Origin: Rohdeia sp041398665
GTDB taxonomy: Bacteria > Planctomycetota > UBA1135 > GCA-002686595
Length of the DNA stretch: 64,000 nucleotides
Reading direction: 5' to 3'
NCBI GenBank assembly: GCA_041398665.1
Contig: JAWKUH010000028.1
Location: 8,171 to 72,170, forward strand
The translations under genes were made by a program, and so were the position numbers. Below, piece after piece: positions 34,480 through 45,497 of the stretch (position 1 is the first letter of the stretch; each line of letters begins with the position of its first letter). Below the pieces are notes generated by a model. It had not been told where the DNA came from. It searched no databases and saw only the letters and a list, made by a program, of their open reading frames with translations.

Positions 34480-36696
34480 ATGCAACGCTCAGCGCTGATC
34501 GCCGTCCTCCTCGTCGCGAGCTGTCGCGGCGGTCCGGCACGCCCGGCGCAGGAAGTCACCATGCAGCACGACCGCCCCGGACCCATCCTGCCGAGCCCCG
34601 CCGAGATCGCCGCGCTCCCCGCGGACGGCGGACCGGAGTTCAATCGACTCGTCTTCTCGCACAGTCCGTACCTCCTTCAGCACGCGCGCAACCCCGTCGA
34701 CTGGTACCCCTGGGGCGACGAGGCGTTCGAACGCGCGCGGCGCGAGGACAAGCCGATCTTCCTCTCGATCGGCTACGCGACGTGCCACTGGTGCCACGTG
34801 ATGGAGCACGAGAGCTTCGAGGACGAGGAGGTCGCGAAGCTCCTGAACGAAGCCTTCGTGTGCGTCAAGGTCGACCGCGAGGAGCGCCCCGACGTCGACC
34901 AGACCTACATGACGGTCCTGCAGGCCGTCACGGGTCGCGGCGGATGGCCGATGACGATCGTGCTGACGCCGGACCTCGAGCCGTTCTTCGCCGACACCTA
35001 CCTGCCGCGCGACTCGCGGCAGGGGCGGCTCGGCGTCACGGAGCTCGCGCAGCGCGTGCCCGAGGCCTGGCGCACGAATCGCGCGGCGATCGCGGACGGC
35101 GCGGGCAAGCTCGTCGAGCGCATGCGCGCGTCCGCCTCGGCGTCGCTGCCCGGCGTCGCCGACCTCGCGCTCGTCGAGAAGGGCGTCGCACAACTCATGG
35201 AGATGTACGACCCGCGCAACGGCGGGTTCGGCGACGCGCCGAAGTTCCCGGTGCCGCACAACCTGAGCCTCCTGCTCCAGCGCGGCGTCGAGCGCGACGA
35301 CGAGTCCTTGCTCGACGCGGTGCGGACGACGCTCGTCGCGATGCGGCGCGGCGGCGTGTACGACCACGTCGGCTTCGGCTTCCACCGCTACTCGACGGAC
35401 GAGCGCTGGTTCCTGCCGCACTTCGAGAAGATGCTCTACGACCAGGCGCTCCTCGCGACGGCGTACACCGAGGGCTGGCAGGTGCTCGGCGACGCGTCGT
35501 TCCGCGAGACGGCGCTCGAGGTGCTCGAATACGTCGCGCGCGACCTCGGGACGCCCGAGGGCGGCTTCACCAGCGCGGAGGACGCGGACTCCGAGGGCGA
35601 GGAGGGGCTGTTCTACCTGTGGCGCCCCGAGGAGGTGCGCGCCGTGCTCGGCGACGAGGTCGGTGCGCGCGTGTGTTCGTGGTTCGGTGTCGAGGAGGGC
35701 GGCAACTTCTTCGAGGAGTCGACGGGGCGGCGCACCGGCGAGAGCGTGCTGTACCTCGAGCACGACCTCGATCCCTTCGTCGCGGAGCGCTGGCCGACGT
35801 GGCGCGCGGAGTTGTTCGAGGCGCGCGAGCGGCGCGTGCACCCGCTCCTCGACGACAAGGTCCTGCTCGACTGGAACGGGCTCGCGATCGCGGCGTTCGC
35901 GAGGGCCGGCGCGGCGTTCGGCGACCCGCGGCTCGTCGACGCCGCGTCGCGCGCGGCCGACTTCGCGCTGCGCGAATTGCGCGACCCGAGCGACGGGCGC
36001 CTGCTGCACCGCTGGCGCGCCGGCGAGGCGGGCGTCGACGGCCTGCTCGAGGACCACGCGTTCCTCGCCTCCGGTCTCCTCGAGCTCTACGAGGCGACGG
36101 GGGACTCCGTGCGGCTCGTCGCGGCGGGGGACGTCGTCGATCGTGCGCTCGTACGTTTCTGGGACGACGAGCAGGGCGGCTTCACGACCGCGCCGAAGGG
36201 CACGAAGCACCTCGTCTTCGCGAGCAAGGAGGTGCACGACGGCGCGCTGCCCTCCGGCAACTCGGTCATGGCCGACGTGCTGCTGCGGCTCGCGCGCATC
36301 ACGGGCGAGTCGCGCTACGAGGACCGTGCGCGCGACCTCCTCGCGGCGCTCGCCGGGCTGGTGGAACGGTTCCCGGCCGGGCACAGCCGCTTCCTGCTCG
36401 CGACGCGCTTCGCCGCCGGTCCGACCTTCGAGATCGTCGTCGCCGAGGGCACGGATCGGGCGGCGTACGAGGACGCGCTCGCGCGGCTGCGCGCCGCCTA
36501 CCGCCCGCACGCCGTGCTCGTGGCGCGCCCGCGCGGACCGCTCGGCGACGAGGTCGCGCGCGCCGTCCCGTACTCCGCCGAGATGCGTGCGGAGGGAGCC
36601 GCGCCCGCGATCTTCCTCTGCAGCGACTTCGCGTGCCGCGCTCCGACGGAGGACGTGGACGCGGTGCTCGACGCCCTGCGACTCCGGAAGGAGTGA
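34480..36696 (+). CDS. Thioredoxin-like DUF255 / N-acylglucosamine 2-epimerase-fold protein (YyaL-like)
   Basis: This is a 738-residue lipoprotein (signal ending LLVASC). Residues 55-215 are the DUF255 thioredoxin-like domain: LLQHARNPVDWYPWGDEAFERA, then the CHWCHVM motif and GRGGWPMTIVLTPD. Residues 250-720 are an (alpha/alpha)6 barrel resembling cellobiose/acylglucosamine epimerases and trehalase-fold enzymes (YDHVGFGFHRYSTDERWFLPHFEKMLYDQALL, LLDWNGLAIAAFARAG). The family is the YyaL/spermatogenesis-associated 20 group, whose biochemical role is unsettled. The lipoprotein signal is a variation on the usually soluble family. Confidence 0.9.
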   Translation: MQRSALIAVLLVASCRGGPARPAQEVTMQHDRPGPILPSPAEIAALPADGGPEFNRLVFSHSPYLLQHARNPVDWYPWGDEAFERARREDKPIFLSIGYATCHWCHVMEHESFEDEEVAKLLNEAFVCVKVDREERPDVDQTYMTVLQAVTGRGGWPMTIVLTPDLEPFFADTYLPRDSRQGRLGVTELAQRVPEAWRTNRAAIADGAGKLVERMRASASASLPGVADLALVEKGVAQLMEMYDPRNGGFGDAPKFPVPHNLSLLLQRGVERDDESLLDAVRTTLVAMRRGGVYDHVGFGFHRYSTDERWFLPHFEKMLYDQALLATAYTEGWQVLGDASFRETALEVLEYVARDLGTPEGGFTSAEDADSEGEEGLFYLWRPEEVRAVLGDEVGARVCSWFGVEEGGNFFEESTGRRTGESVLYLEHDLDPFVAERWPTWRAELFEARERRVHPLLDDKVLLDWNGLAIAAFARAGAAFGDPRLVDAASRAADFALRELRDPSDGRLLHRWRAGEAGVDGLLEDHAFLASGLLELYEATGDSVRLVAAGDVVDRALVRFWDDEQGGFTTAPKGTKHLVFASKEVHDGALPSGNSVMADVLLRLARITGESRYEDRARDLLAALAGLVERFPAGHSRFLLATRFAAGPTFEIVVAEGTDRAAYEDALARLRAAYRPHAVLVARPRGPLGDEVARAVPYSAEMRAEGAAPAIFLCSDFACRAPTEDVDAVLDALRLRKE

Positions 36697-36709
36697 GCGT
36701 AGGGCGGGC

Positions 36710-37256
36710 TCACGAGCCCGCCGCCGGCGGACGCGCGAGGTAGGACACGTCGGCGTAGCCGCTCGACCAGACGAAGCGGTGCCCGCGGCGTCCCGAGGGC
36801 GAGGTCGTGAGCATCACGTTGCGCTGCGCGGTCGTGAGGTCGAAGAGCACCTCGAACGTCGCGCGCAGGTCGACGGGCTCGCCGGGGACCGGGACCTCGG
36901 CGTAGAGCCAGGAGACGGGGCCGTCGATCTCGGAGCCGACGAAGACCTGCTCGCAGGGGATCCACTCGTCGTCGGCGCAGCGCGCCGCGCGGTACTCGAA
37001 GCGCAGTCCGAGGTCGAGGTAGGCCGCGGCCGCGACCTCGCCCTTGGGGTCCTCGAGTCGCACGTCGCGCCCGACGAACGCGGAGAGCGCGCGGTCGAGC
37101 GTCAGTCCGTCGAAGCTGACCGCGCACTCGAGCAGACCGCGCTCGGGCACGTACTCCACCTCGGCGTAGGCCTCGTCGGCGGGGTGCAGCTCGACGGCTC
37201 GAGCGGGCCCGAGGAGCGCGGCGACGGCGAGCGCCGCCGCGAACGCGGTGCGACGC

Positions 37257-37264
<8 letters not shown>
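36710..37264 (-). CDS. DUF6702-like exported protein
   Basis: This is a 184-residue exported protein with a signal peptide of about 23 residues (AALAVAALLGPARA). The pattern LHPADEAYAEVEYVPERGLLECAVSFDG, LDLGLRFEYRAARCADDEWIPCEQVFVG and the ending RGHRFVWSSGYADVSYLARPP follows the DUF6702 family, small proteins of unknown function that often accompany M1 peptidases. The start is a GTG at 37264 and overlaps the M1 peptidase stop by 8 bp, so it is co-translated with it. A role in peptidase maturation or anchoring is only a guess. Confidence 0.7.
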
Positions 37265-39584
<2,320 letters not shown>

Positions 39585-39638
39585 GGGCACGTGGGGACGC
39601 GGGATCACGGCGAGGTCCGTGCGACCTCGCGGGCCCGC

Positions 39639-39644
39639 TATGAT
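39639..39644 (+). promoter_or_regulatory. Candidate -10 hexamer TATGAT
   Basis: TATGAT ends 58 nt before the S41 start codon, in the divergent gap with the M1 peptidase. It is one of the recurring TANNNT hexamers and here would give a leadered transcript. Confidence 0.4.
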
Positions 39645-39702
39645 CGCAGGTCCCCGTTCGATCGGAAGGGCGCGAACGCCCGTAAGTCCCACGCCACGCC
39701 GC

Positions 39703-42700
39703 ATGCTCTCGCTCGTCCTCGCCGCGCTCGCCGCGGCACCGCTCCAGGAGTCCCTCCGCCCGCCCTTCCCGCAGTACCCCAGCCTGTCGCCCGACGGTTC
39801 GGTCTGCGTGTTCTCCTCGGCCGGCGACCTCTGGGCGGTCCCGACGACCGGCGGGGCGGCCTGGCGCCTCACCGTCCACCCCGCGCTCGAGCTCTCGAGC
39901 GCCTTCTCCCCCGACGGAAAGCTCCTCGCCTTCGAGTCGAACCGCACGGGCACGACCAACCTGTTCGTCTCGGACGTCGTGCGTCGCGACGGACGCGTGA
40001 TCCTCGGCGAGCCGCGGCGCGTCACCGACGGCGACCGGTCGAAGCAGCTCAGCGGCTTCTCGGCGGACGGCAGCCACCTGCTGTTCACCTCGACGCACGA
40101 GCCCGACGCCTACCGCGGCGCGAACGTCTACCGCGTCCCGGTCGAGGGCGGACCCATCGAGCCCCTGTTCGACGCGTACGGCATGGACGCGCACGCACTG
40201 CCCGACGGTTCGGGCTACGTGTTCACGCGCGGTCGCGGCACGTCGGAGCGACCGCAGTACCGCGGCTCGGGGACGAGCTCGATCTGGCGCTACGACGCGC
40301 GCACCGACGAGTTCTGGCCGATGGTGCCGTCCGTCGGGAGCGACGGTTCGGCCTTCGCCACGCCCGACGGCGCGCTGGTGTTCCTCTCGACGCGCGGCGG
40401 GCAGAACGACCTGTGGATGACGTCCCGCGAGGGCGACCTCCAGCTCGTCTACGCACCGCGCGCCGAGGGCGACGCACTCACGCTCGCGCACGGTCTGCGC
40501 GACCTCACGGTCAGCGCCGACGGACGCACCGCGGCGGCGTGCCTGTGGGACGACGTCGTGCTCGTCGACCTGCCGTCGCGGCGCGTGCGCACGCTCGCGA
40601 TCGACGCCTACGGCGCGCTCGAGCGCGATCCCGTGTTCCGCGTCGACGTCGCGCGCGACGTGAGCGAGGCCGCGCTCAGCCCGGACGGCAAGTCGATGGC
40701 CGTCGTCGCGCGCGGCGAGGTCTTCGTGCGTCCCGTCGCGGAGGGCCGACCGACGCACCGCATCACGGCGACCGACGCGCGCGAGAGCGGACTGCAGTGG
40801 GCGCCCGACGGCTCGGCGCTCTACTTCGTCTCGGACACGGAGGACGGCGCGACGCTGTGGCGCGCGACCGTCGTCACGACGCGCGAGGACATCCTCCCGA
40901 AGGAGGAGGAGACCGAGCCCGAGGACGAGGCCGCGCCGACGGAGGAGTCCGGCGACGAGGCGTCGGAGCCTGCCGGCGAGGTGGAGGACGAGGCAGCCGC
41001 GGAGGACGGCGGCGACCCCGTGGCCGACGACGACGCCGCGGACGACGACGACGACGACGGGGACGAGAAGGACGAGAAGGAGGAGAAGATCGACCACGGC
41101 GCCCGCTGGGAGGGCGTGCTCGAGACGGCGGTCGAAGCCGTCCACTCCTGTTCGACCGCGTTCACCGCGCCGCGGATCTCGCCGGACGGGAAGCGCGTCG
41201 CGGTGCAGCAGGAGCGCGGCGACCTCGTCCTCGTCGACCTCGCGGACGGCACGGCGCGCACGCTCTTCCGCCACTGGGACACGTCCGACGTGATCTGGGC
41301 GGCGGACTCGCGGCACCTCGTCGTCGCGAAGAACGACCTCGACTTCAACCTCGACCTCTACTGGCTCGACGCGGACGCAGAGTCGCCGGAGCTCGTCAAC
41401 ATCACGCGGCACCCGGACCTCGACCACGAGCCGGCGCTGTCGGCGGACGGCAAGGTGCTGGCGTGGTTGTCGGACCGGGCGGGCGAGAACTTCTCGTACG
41501 ACGTGCACGTCCTCGTGCTCGACCGCGAGCTCGACGCGATGCAGCCCTGGGAGCTCGCCGAACACTTCGAGGCGGCGGCCAAGGACGTGAAGTGGCCGGG
41601 TCCCGACGACGAGGTCGAACCCTTCGAACCCGATCTCACCGAGAGCTGGTTGCGCGCGCGCCGCATCACGTCGCTGCCCGGATCGGAGCAGAGCACGCGC
41701 ATCTCGGCGTCCGGCGACCGCATCTACTTCACCGGCTCCGTCGGCGAGGACAGCGGCCTGTGGTCCGTCGACCACGACGGCAAGGACCGCAAGTCGATCG
41801 TCTCGGGGAGCCTCTCCGACCTGCGCCTGTCGGCCGACGGCAAGCGCTTCACGTTCGTGCAGGGCGGACAGGCCAAGCACGTCGCCGCGAGCGGCGGCAA
41901 GGTCGAGACCGTCGGGATCGACGCGAGCTTCGACGTCGTCGTCGCCGACGAGCAGGCGCAGAAGTTCCGCGACGCCGCGCGCGCCATCGGCATCGGCTTC
42001 TACCACCCGACGCTGAAGGGCCTCGACTGGGACGGCATCGCGGCGCGCTACGCGACGATCGCGCGCACGACGCGCACGAGCCAGGCCTTCAACCGCCTGT
42101 TCAACCTCATGCTGGGCGAGCTCGACGGCTCGCACATGGGCATGTTCGGCGGGCGCGACTTCGACGGTCCGGGCGAGCGCACGGGGTACCTCGGCGCCGA
42201 GTTCGCGCCCGCGGTCGGCGGCTACGAGGTGACCTACGTCGTACCGGACTCGCCGGCGGCGCTGGGAACGCGTGCGCTGCGCGTCGGCGACCGCGTGACC
42301 GCGGTCGCGGGCGAGCCGACGGCCGAGGAGGGCGCGCTGCCGACGCGCGACTGGCGCGCATTCATGGCGTCGCGTGCCGGCGAGGAGACCCTGTTCGACG
42401 TGCTCCGCGCGGAAGGTACGGCGGAGCGACTCGTCCTGCGGCCCGTGTCCTACGGCACGTGGACGAACCTCCGCTACGACGACGAGATCCGGCGGCGCCG
42501 CGCGCGCGTGGAGGAGCTCTCGGAGGGGCGCCTCGGCTACCTGCACATCCGCGGCATGAGCATGCCGTCGGTGCTCGACTTCGAGCGCGACCTCTACGCG
42601 GCCGCGCACGGCAAGGACGGTCTCGTGATCGACGTGCGCGACAACGGCGGCGGCTCGACGTGCGACATCCTGCTCGCGTCGCTCACCGCGCCGAACCACG

Positions 42701-43104
42701 CGTACACGATCCCGCGCGGCGCCGACCCGGCCGAGGTGCCGCACGACGCGTACCCGCGCGACCGCCGCCTCATCTACGGCTACTCGCGTCCGATCGTCGT
42801 GCTCATCAACGAGAACAGCTTCTCGAACGCCGAGATCTTCGCGCACGCCATCAAGACGATCGCGCGCGGCAAGCTCGTCGGCGAGCCGACCTTCGGCGGC
42901 GTCATCTCGACCGGCAGCTACTCGCTGATCGACGGCTCGCGCGTGCGCATGCCGTTCCGCGGCTGGTACCTGCCCGACGGCACCGACATGGAGAGCCACG
43001 GCGCGCAGCCCGACGTACTCGTCCCGCGTCTGCCGGGCGACGAGGAGGCCGGGATCGACCGCCAGCTCGATCGCGCCGTCGAGACGTTGCTCGAGGACGT
43101 CTGA
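39703..43104 (+). CDS. Tricorn-like S41 protease with propeller, acidic insert and PDZ
   Basis: This is a 1133-residue exported protein with a short signal peptide (MLSLVLAALAAAPLQ). Residues 20-395 and 480-760 are tricorn-type beta-propellers (SPDGKLLAFESNRTGTTNLFV, SADGKVLAWLSDRAGENFS). A stretch of Asp/Glu at about 400-465 separates them. Residues 800-1133 form the tricorn core and protease part: a PDZ-like segment (GYEVTYVVPDSPAALGTRALRVGDRV), RLGYLHIRGMSMPS, VIDVRDNGGGSTCDI, and the nucleophile Ser-1041 in NSFSNAEIF. Tricorn-like proteases trim peptides to smaller fragments, complementing the M1 peptidase next door. Confidence 0.9.
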   Translation: MLSLVLAALAAAPLQESLRPPFPQYPSLSPDGSVCVFSSAGDLWAVPTTGGAAWRLTVHPALELSSAFSPDGKLLAFESNRTGTTNLFVSDVVRRDGRVILGEPRRVTDGDRSKQLSGFSADGSHLLFTSTHEPDAYRGANVYRVPVEGGPIEPLFDAYGMDAHALPDGSGYVFTRGRGTSERPQYRGSGTSSIWRYDARTDEFWPMVPSVGSDGSAFATPDGALVFLSTRGGQNDLWMTSREGDLQLVYAPRAEGDALTLAHGLRDLTVSADGRTAAACLWDDVVLVDLPSRRVRTLAIDAYGALERDPVFRVDVARDVSEAALSPDGKSMAVVARGEVFVRPVAEGRPTHRITATDARESGLQWAPDGSALYFVSDTEDGATLWRATVVTTREDILPKEEETEPEDEAAPTEESGDEASEPAGEVEDEAAAEDGGDPVADDDAADDDDDDGDEKDEKEEKIDHGARWEGVLETAVEAVHSCSTAFTAPRISPDGKRVAVQQERGDLVLVDLADGTARTLFRHWDTSDVIWAADSRHLVVAKNDLDFNLDLYWLDADAESPELVNITRHPDLDHEPALSADGKVLAWLSDRAGENFSYDVHVLVLDRELDAMQPWELAEHFEAAAKDVKWPGPDDEVEPFEPDLTESWLRARRITSLPGSEQSTRISASGDRIYFTGSVGEDSGLWSVDHDGKDRKSIVSGSLSDLRLSADGKRFTFVQGGQAKHVAASGGKVETVGIDASFDVVVADEQAQKFRDAARAIGIGFYHPTLKGLDWDGIAARYATIARTTRTSQAFNRLFNLMLGELDGSHMGMFGGRDFDGPGERTGYLGAEFAPAVGGYEVTYVVPDSPAALGTRALRVGDRVTAVAGEPTAEEGALPTRDWRAFMASRAGEETLFDVLRAEGTAERLVLRPVSYGTWTNLRYDDEIRRRRARVEELSEGRLGYLHIRGMSMPSVLDFERDLYAAAHGKDGLVIDVRDNGGGSTCDILLASLTAPNHAYTIPRGADPAEVPHDAYPRDRRLIYGYSRPIVVLINENSFSNAEIFAHAIKTIARGKLVGEPTFGGVISTGSYSLIDGSRVRMPFRGWYLPDGTDMESHGAQPDVLVPRLPGDEEAGIDRQLDRAVETLLEDV

Positions 43105-43152
43105 GTCCGGGTCGTCCACCGAGGACGCTCGCGCCCGCCCGCGCGGGACCAC

Positions 43153-45456
43153 ATGAACGCTCGCACCCTGATCGTCGCACTCGTCGCGCTCGCCGTCGGT
43201 TTCGCCGCCGGCGCCCTGTTCACGTCCCCCGTGTCGAGCGACGCCGCGACGGACGTCCATCGGACGCTCGCGGAGAGTGAGTCGCGCGACGCGGCGGGGA
43301 GCGCCGTCGAACTCGCCGCGTCCTTTGGAGCCGTGTCGACGGAACGGCGGGCGACGGAGGTCGACGAGGCGCCGCGGCTCGCGACGACGGGGGCGATCGA
43401 GCGCGCGGCTGCCGCCGCACCCAGGCCCTCGGCGAAGGTCTCCCATGGCTCGATCACGGGGCGCGTCGCCGACGCGAGCGGCGCGCCGGTCGCCGGTGTC
43501 GTCATCCGCGCGATCGCGATTCCCCCGCGCGTCTACGAGCTCGCCGCTCCCACGAGCAACGTGAGCGGCCTCGCCGAGAGTCCGACGCTCGAGGAGGCCC
43601 TCGAGTCGGCGGCGGAGCGCTGGGCGCGTTCACGTTCCGACGAGGTGCGCGCGACGAGCGGGAGCGACGGGCAATTCGAGGTCGACGCCGTCGGCGGCGA
43701 CGCGGGGACCGCGGTGACCGCCGGGCTCGCCGGCTTCGACGTCGATCCGCTCGGGGACAACGGTCGTCTCCGACCCGGCGATCGCATCGACTTCATCGCG
43801 CGACGCGGGACTCCGGTCCGGTTCGAGCTCATCGGTCCCGGCGGCGAGCTGCTCGAGAACGGCGCCGTCGAGGTGGAGGAGGGTACGAGCACGACGTTCT
43901 ACGCGTGGAGCCGCGAGGACGACGCGATCACGGTCCTCGAGCGGACGATCCACGTGCGCGGGCACGCCGATCCGCGACGGCTCTCGAGCGACCGGATCGA
44001 CTCGACCGCGCGCAGCCCGCGCGTCGAGGTCGACACCTCGGCGGGGGAGGTCGTGCGGCTCGTGCTCGAGCCGCGGACGCGGATCCTCGGCACGGTCGTG
44101 ATGCCGCGGGGCATGGCCGACCGCGGCCTGCGTGCGGCGATCGTCGCGCACGGCGCGGACGGCGTCCCGCCCGACGACGTGCTGCGCTCCGCACCGACCA
44201 ACACGAACGTGGACGGGCGCGCCTTCGCCCTGCACGACGTCACGCCCGGGACGTACGAGATCGGGATCTCGAGCTGGGACGCCGGGCTGATCGCGCACCG
44301 GACGGTCGAGGTCGTCGCAGGGACGAACGAGGTCGTCGTCGAGGTCCCGCCGCCCGATCCCACGAAGTCCCTCGTCGTGCGCGTCGTCGGCGCGGACGGA
44401 CTGCCCTGTCGCGAGTACGGACTCCAGTTCGCGATGGACGAGGGGACGCGCACGCATGGGATCCGACGCGACCCCGATACGAACGGCGAGGTGACCATCG
44501 CCATCTCCACGTTCTCCGACGCGGACGATCCCTGGACCGAGCTCGAGGGCATGACCGTGACGGCCGACGCGGATGACGGTCGCTCGGGCAGGGTGGACGT
44601 GCCGTTGCGCGCGCAACGCGTCGAGATCGTGCTCGAGGACTCCGCGCACCTCGAGGTCTTCGTGGACGGACTCGCGGGGACGCCGCTCGAGACGCGCTTC
44701 AAGCTCGAGATCCGGAGGCACCCCGGCTTCGATCCCGACCGCGACGAGACCCCGAGCGGTTGGACCTCGAACGGCACGAAGCCCCCGATCGAACCGGGCC
44801 ACTGGTCGATCGACCGACACCCGACGGGCTGGGCCACCCTCGCCGGGACGCTCCGCGGCGACGGGCGGAACTCGACGGTGTTCGAGGAGCTGGTGGAGAT
44901 CGTGCCGGGCGAGAACCGCTTCACGTTCGAGCTGCCGGAACTCTGCGACGTGCGCCTCTTCGTCGTTCCGGCCGCGCCCGGTCTGAACGCGTGGCTCGAT
45001 CCGGCCGACGACCGCGAGCAGGGTTGGTCGCAGCGGCGCGTCTGGATCGAGATGGACGAGGACGGCGTCGCCGCGTTCTCGGACGTCCCCGCGGGCGACT
45101 ACGTCTTCGGGACCTACGCGTCCGACGAGACGTTCGACGTCACCGTCCCGTGCGCCGATCGGACGATCGAACTCCACCCATGGAACGCGATCCGCGTGAC
45201 CGTGCAGTCGAACAGCGGGACGATCCACGCGTGCGGGCTGCGCGACGGCGACCTGATCGTCGGCGTGCGCGGCGTGCCGTTCGTGACCCTGCAGGACTGG
45301 ACGACCGCGCAGGAGGCGTCGAAGAGCGCGCCCGTGTCGCTCGACGTGCTGCGCGACGGCGAGCCCGTCACGGTCGACCTCACCGGCGTCTTCGAGGCGA
45401 CCAATTGGTACGCCAAGGCCGGCGGCATCTTCATGAACGCGAAGCGCGAGCCGTGA
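43153..45456 (+). CDS. CarboxypepD_reg-like repeat protein with C-terminal PDZ (tandem copy 1)
   Basis: This is a 767-residue membrane-anchored protein. One N-terminal TM helix (TLIVALVALAVGFAAGALF) precedes a disordered region. A chain of transthyretin-like modules follows, starting with GSITGRVADASGAPVAGVVIRAI and continuing through VVRVVGADGLPCREYGLQF. The last 100 residues are a PDZ-like domain (HACGLRDGDLIVGVRGVPFV ... VSLDVLRDGEPVTVDL). The downstream neighbour has the same plan and a related C-terminus. These modules are usually structural or adhesive. There is no catalytic motif. Confidence 0.78.
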   Translation: MNARTLIVALVALAVGFAAGALFTSPVSSDAATDVHRTLAESESRDAAGSAVELAASFGAVSTERRATEVDEAPRLATTGAIERAAAAAPRPSAKVSHGSITGRVADASGAPVAGVVIRAIAIPPRVYELAAPTSNVSGLAESPTLEEALESAAERWARSRSDEVRATSGSDGQFEVDAVGGDAGTAVTAGLAGFDVDPLGDNGRLRPGDRIDFIARRGTPVRFELIGPGGELLENGAVEVEEGTSTTFYAWSREDDAITVLERTIHVRGHADPRRLSSDRIDSTARSPRVEVDTSAGEVVRLVLEPRTRILGTVVMPRGMADRGLRAAIVAHGADGVPPDDVLRSAPTNTNVDGRAFALHDVTPGTYEIGISSWDAGLIAHRTVEVVAGTNEVVVEVPPPDPTKSLVVRVVGADGLPCREYGLQFAMDEGTRTHGIRRDPDTNGEVTIAISTFSDADDPWTELEGMTVTADADDGRSGRVDVPLRAQRVEIVLEDSAHLEVFVDGLAGTPLETRFKLEIRRHPGFDPDRDETPSGWTSNGTKPPIEPGHWSIDRHPTGWATLAGTLRGDGRNSTVFEELVEIVPGENRFTFELPELCDVRLFVVPAAPGLNAWLDPADDREQGWSQRRVWIEMDEDGVAAFSDVPAGDYVFGTYASDETFDVTVPCADRTIELHPWNAIRVTVQSNSGTIHACGLRDGDLIVGVRGVPFVTLQDWTTAQEASKSAPVSLDVLRDGEPVTVDLTGVFEATNWYAKAGGIFMNAKREP

Positions 45457-45497
45457 GTCGCTCGCCCTCGCGCACTTTCCCCCCGGAGCCCCCCGAC

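Noticed and set aside
29729..34540. A single 1600-codon minus-strand gene spanning the FG-GAP protein and upstream
   Set aside because: The FG-GAP protein has its own GTG start, signal peptide and GTGA overlap with the TPR gene. The upstream part is the antisense of the methyltransferase gene and the wrong frame of the TPR gene.
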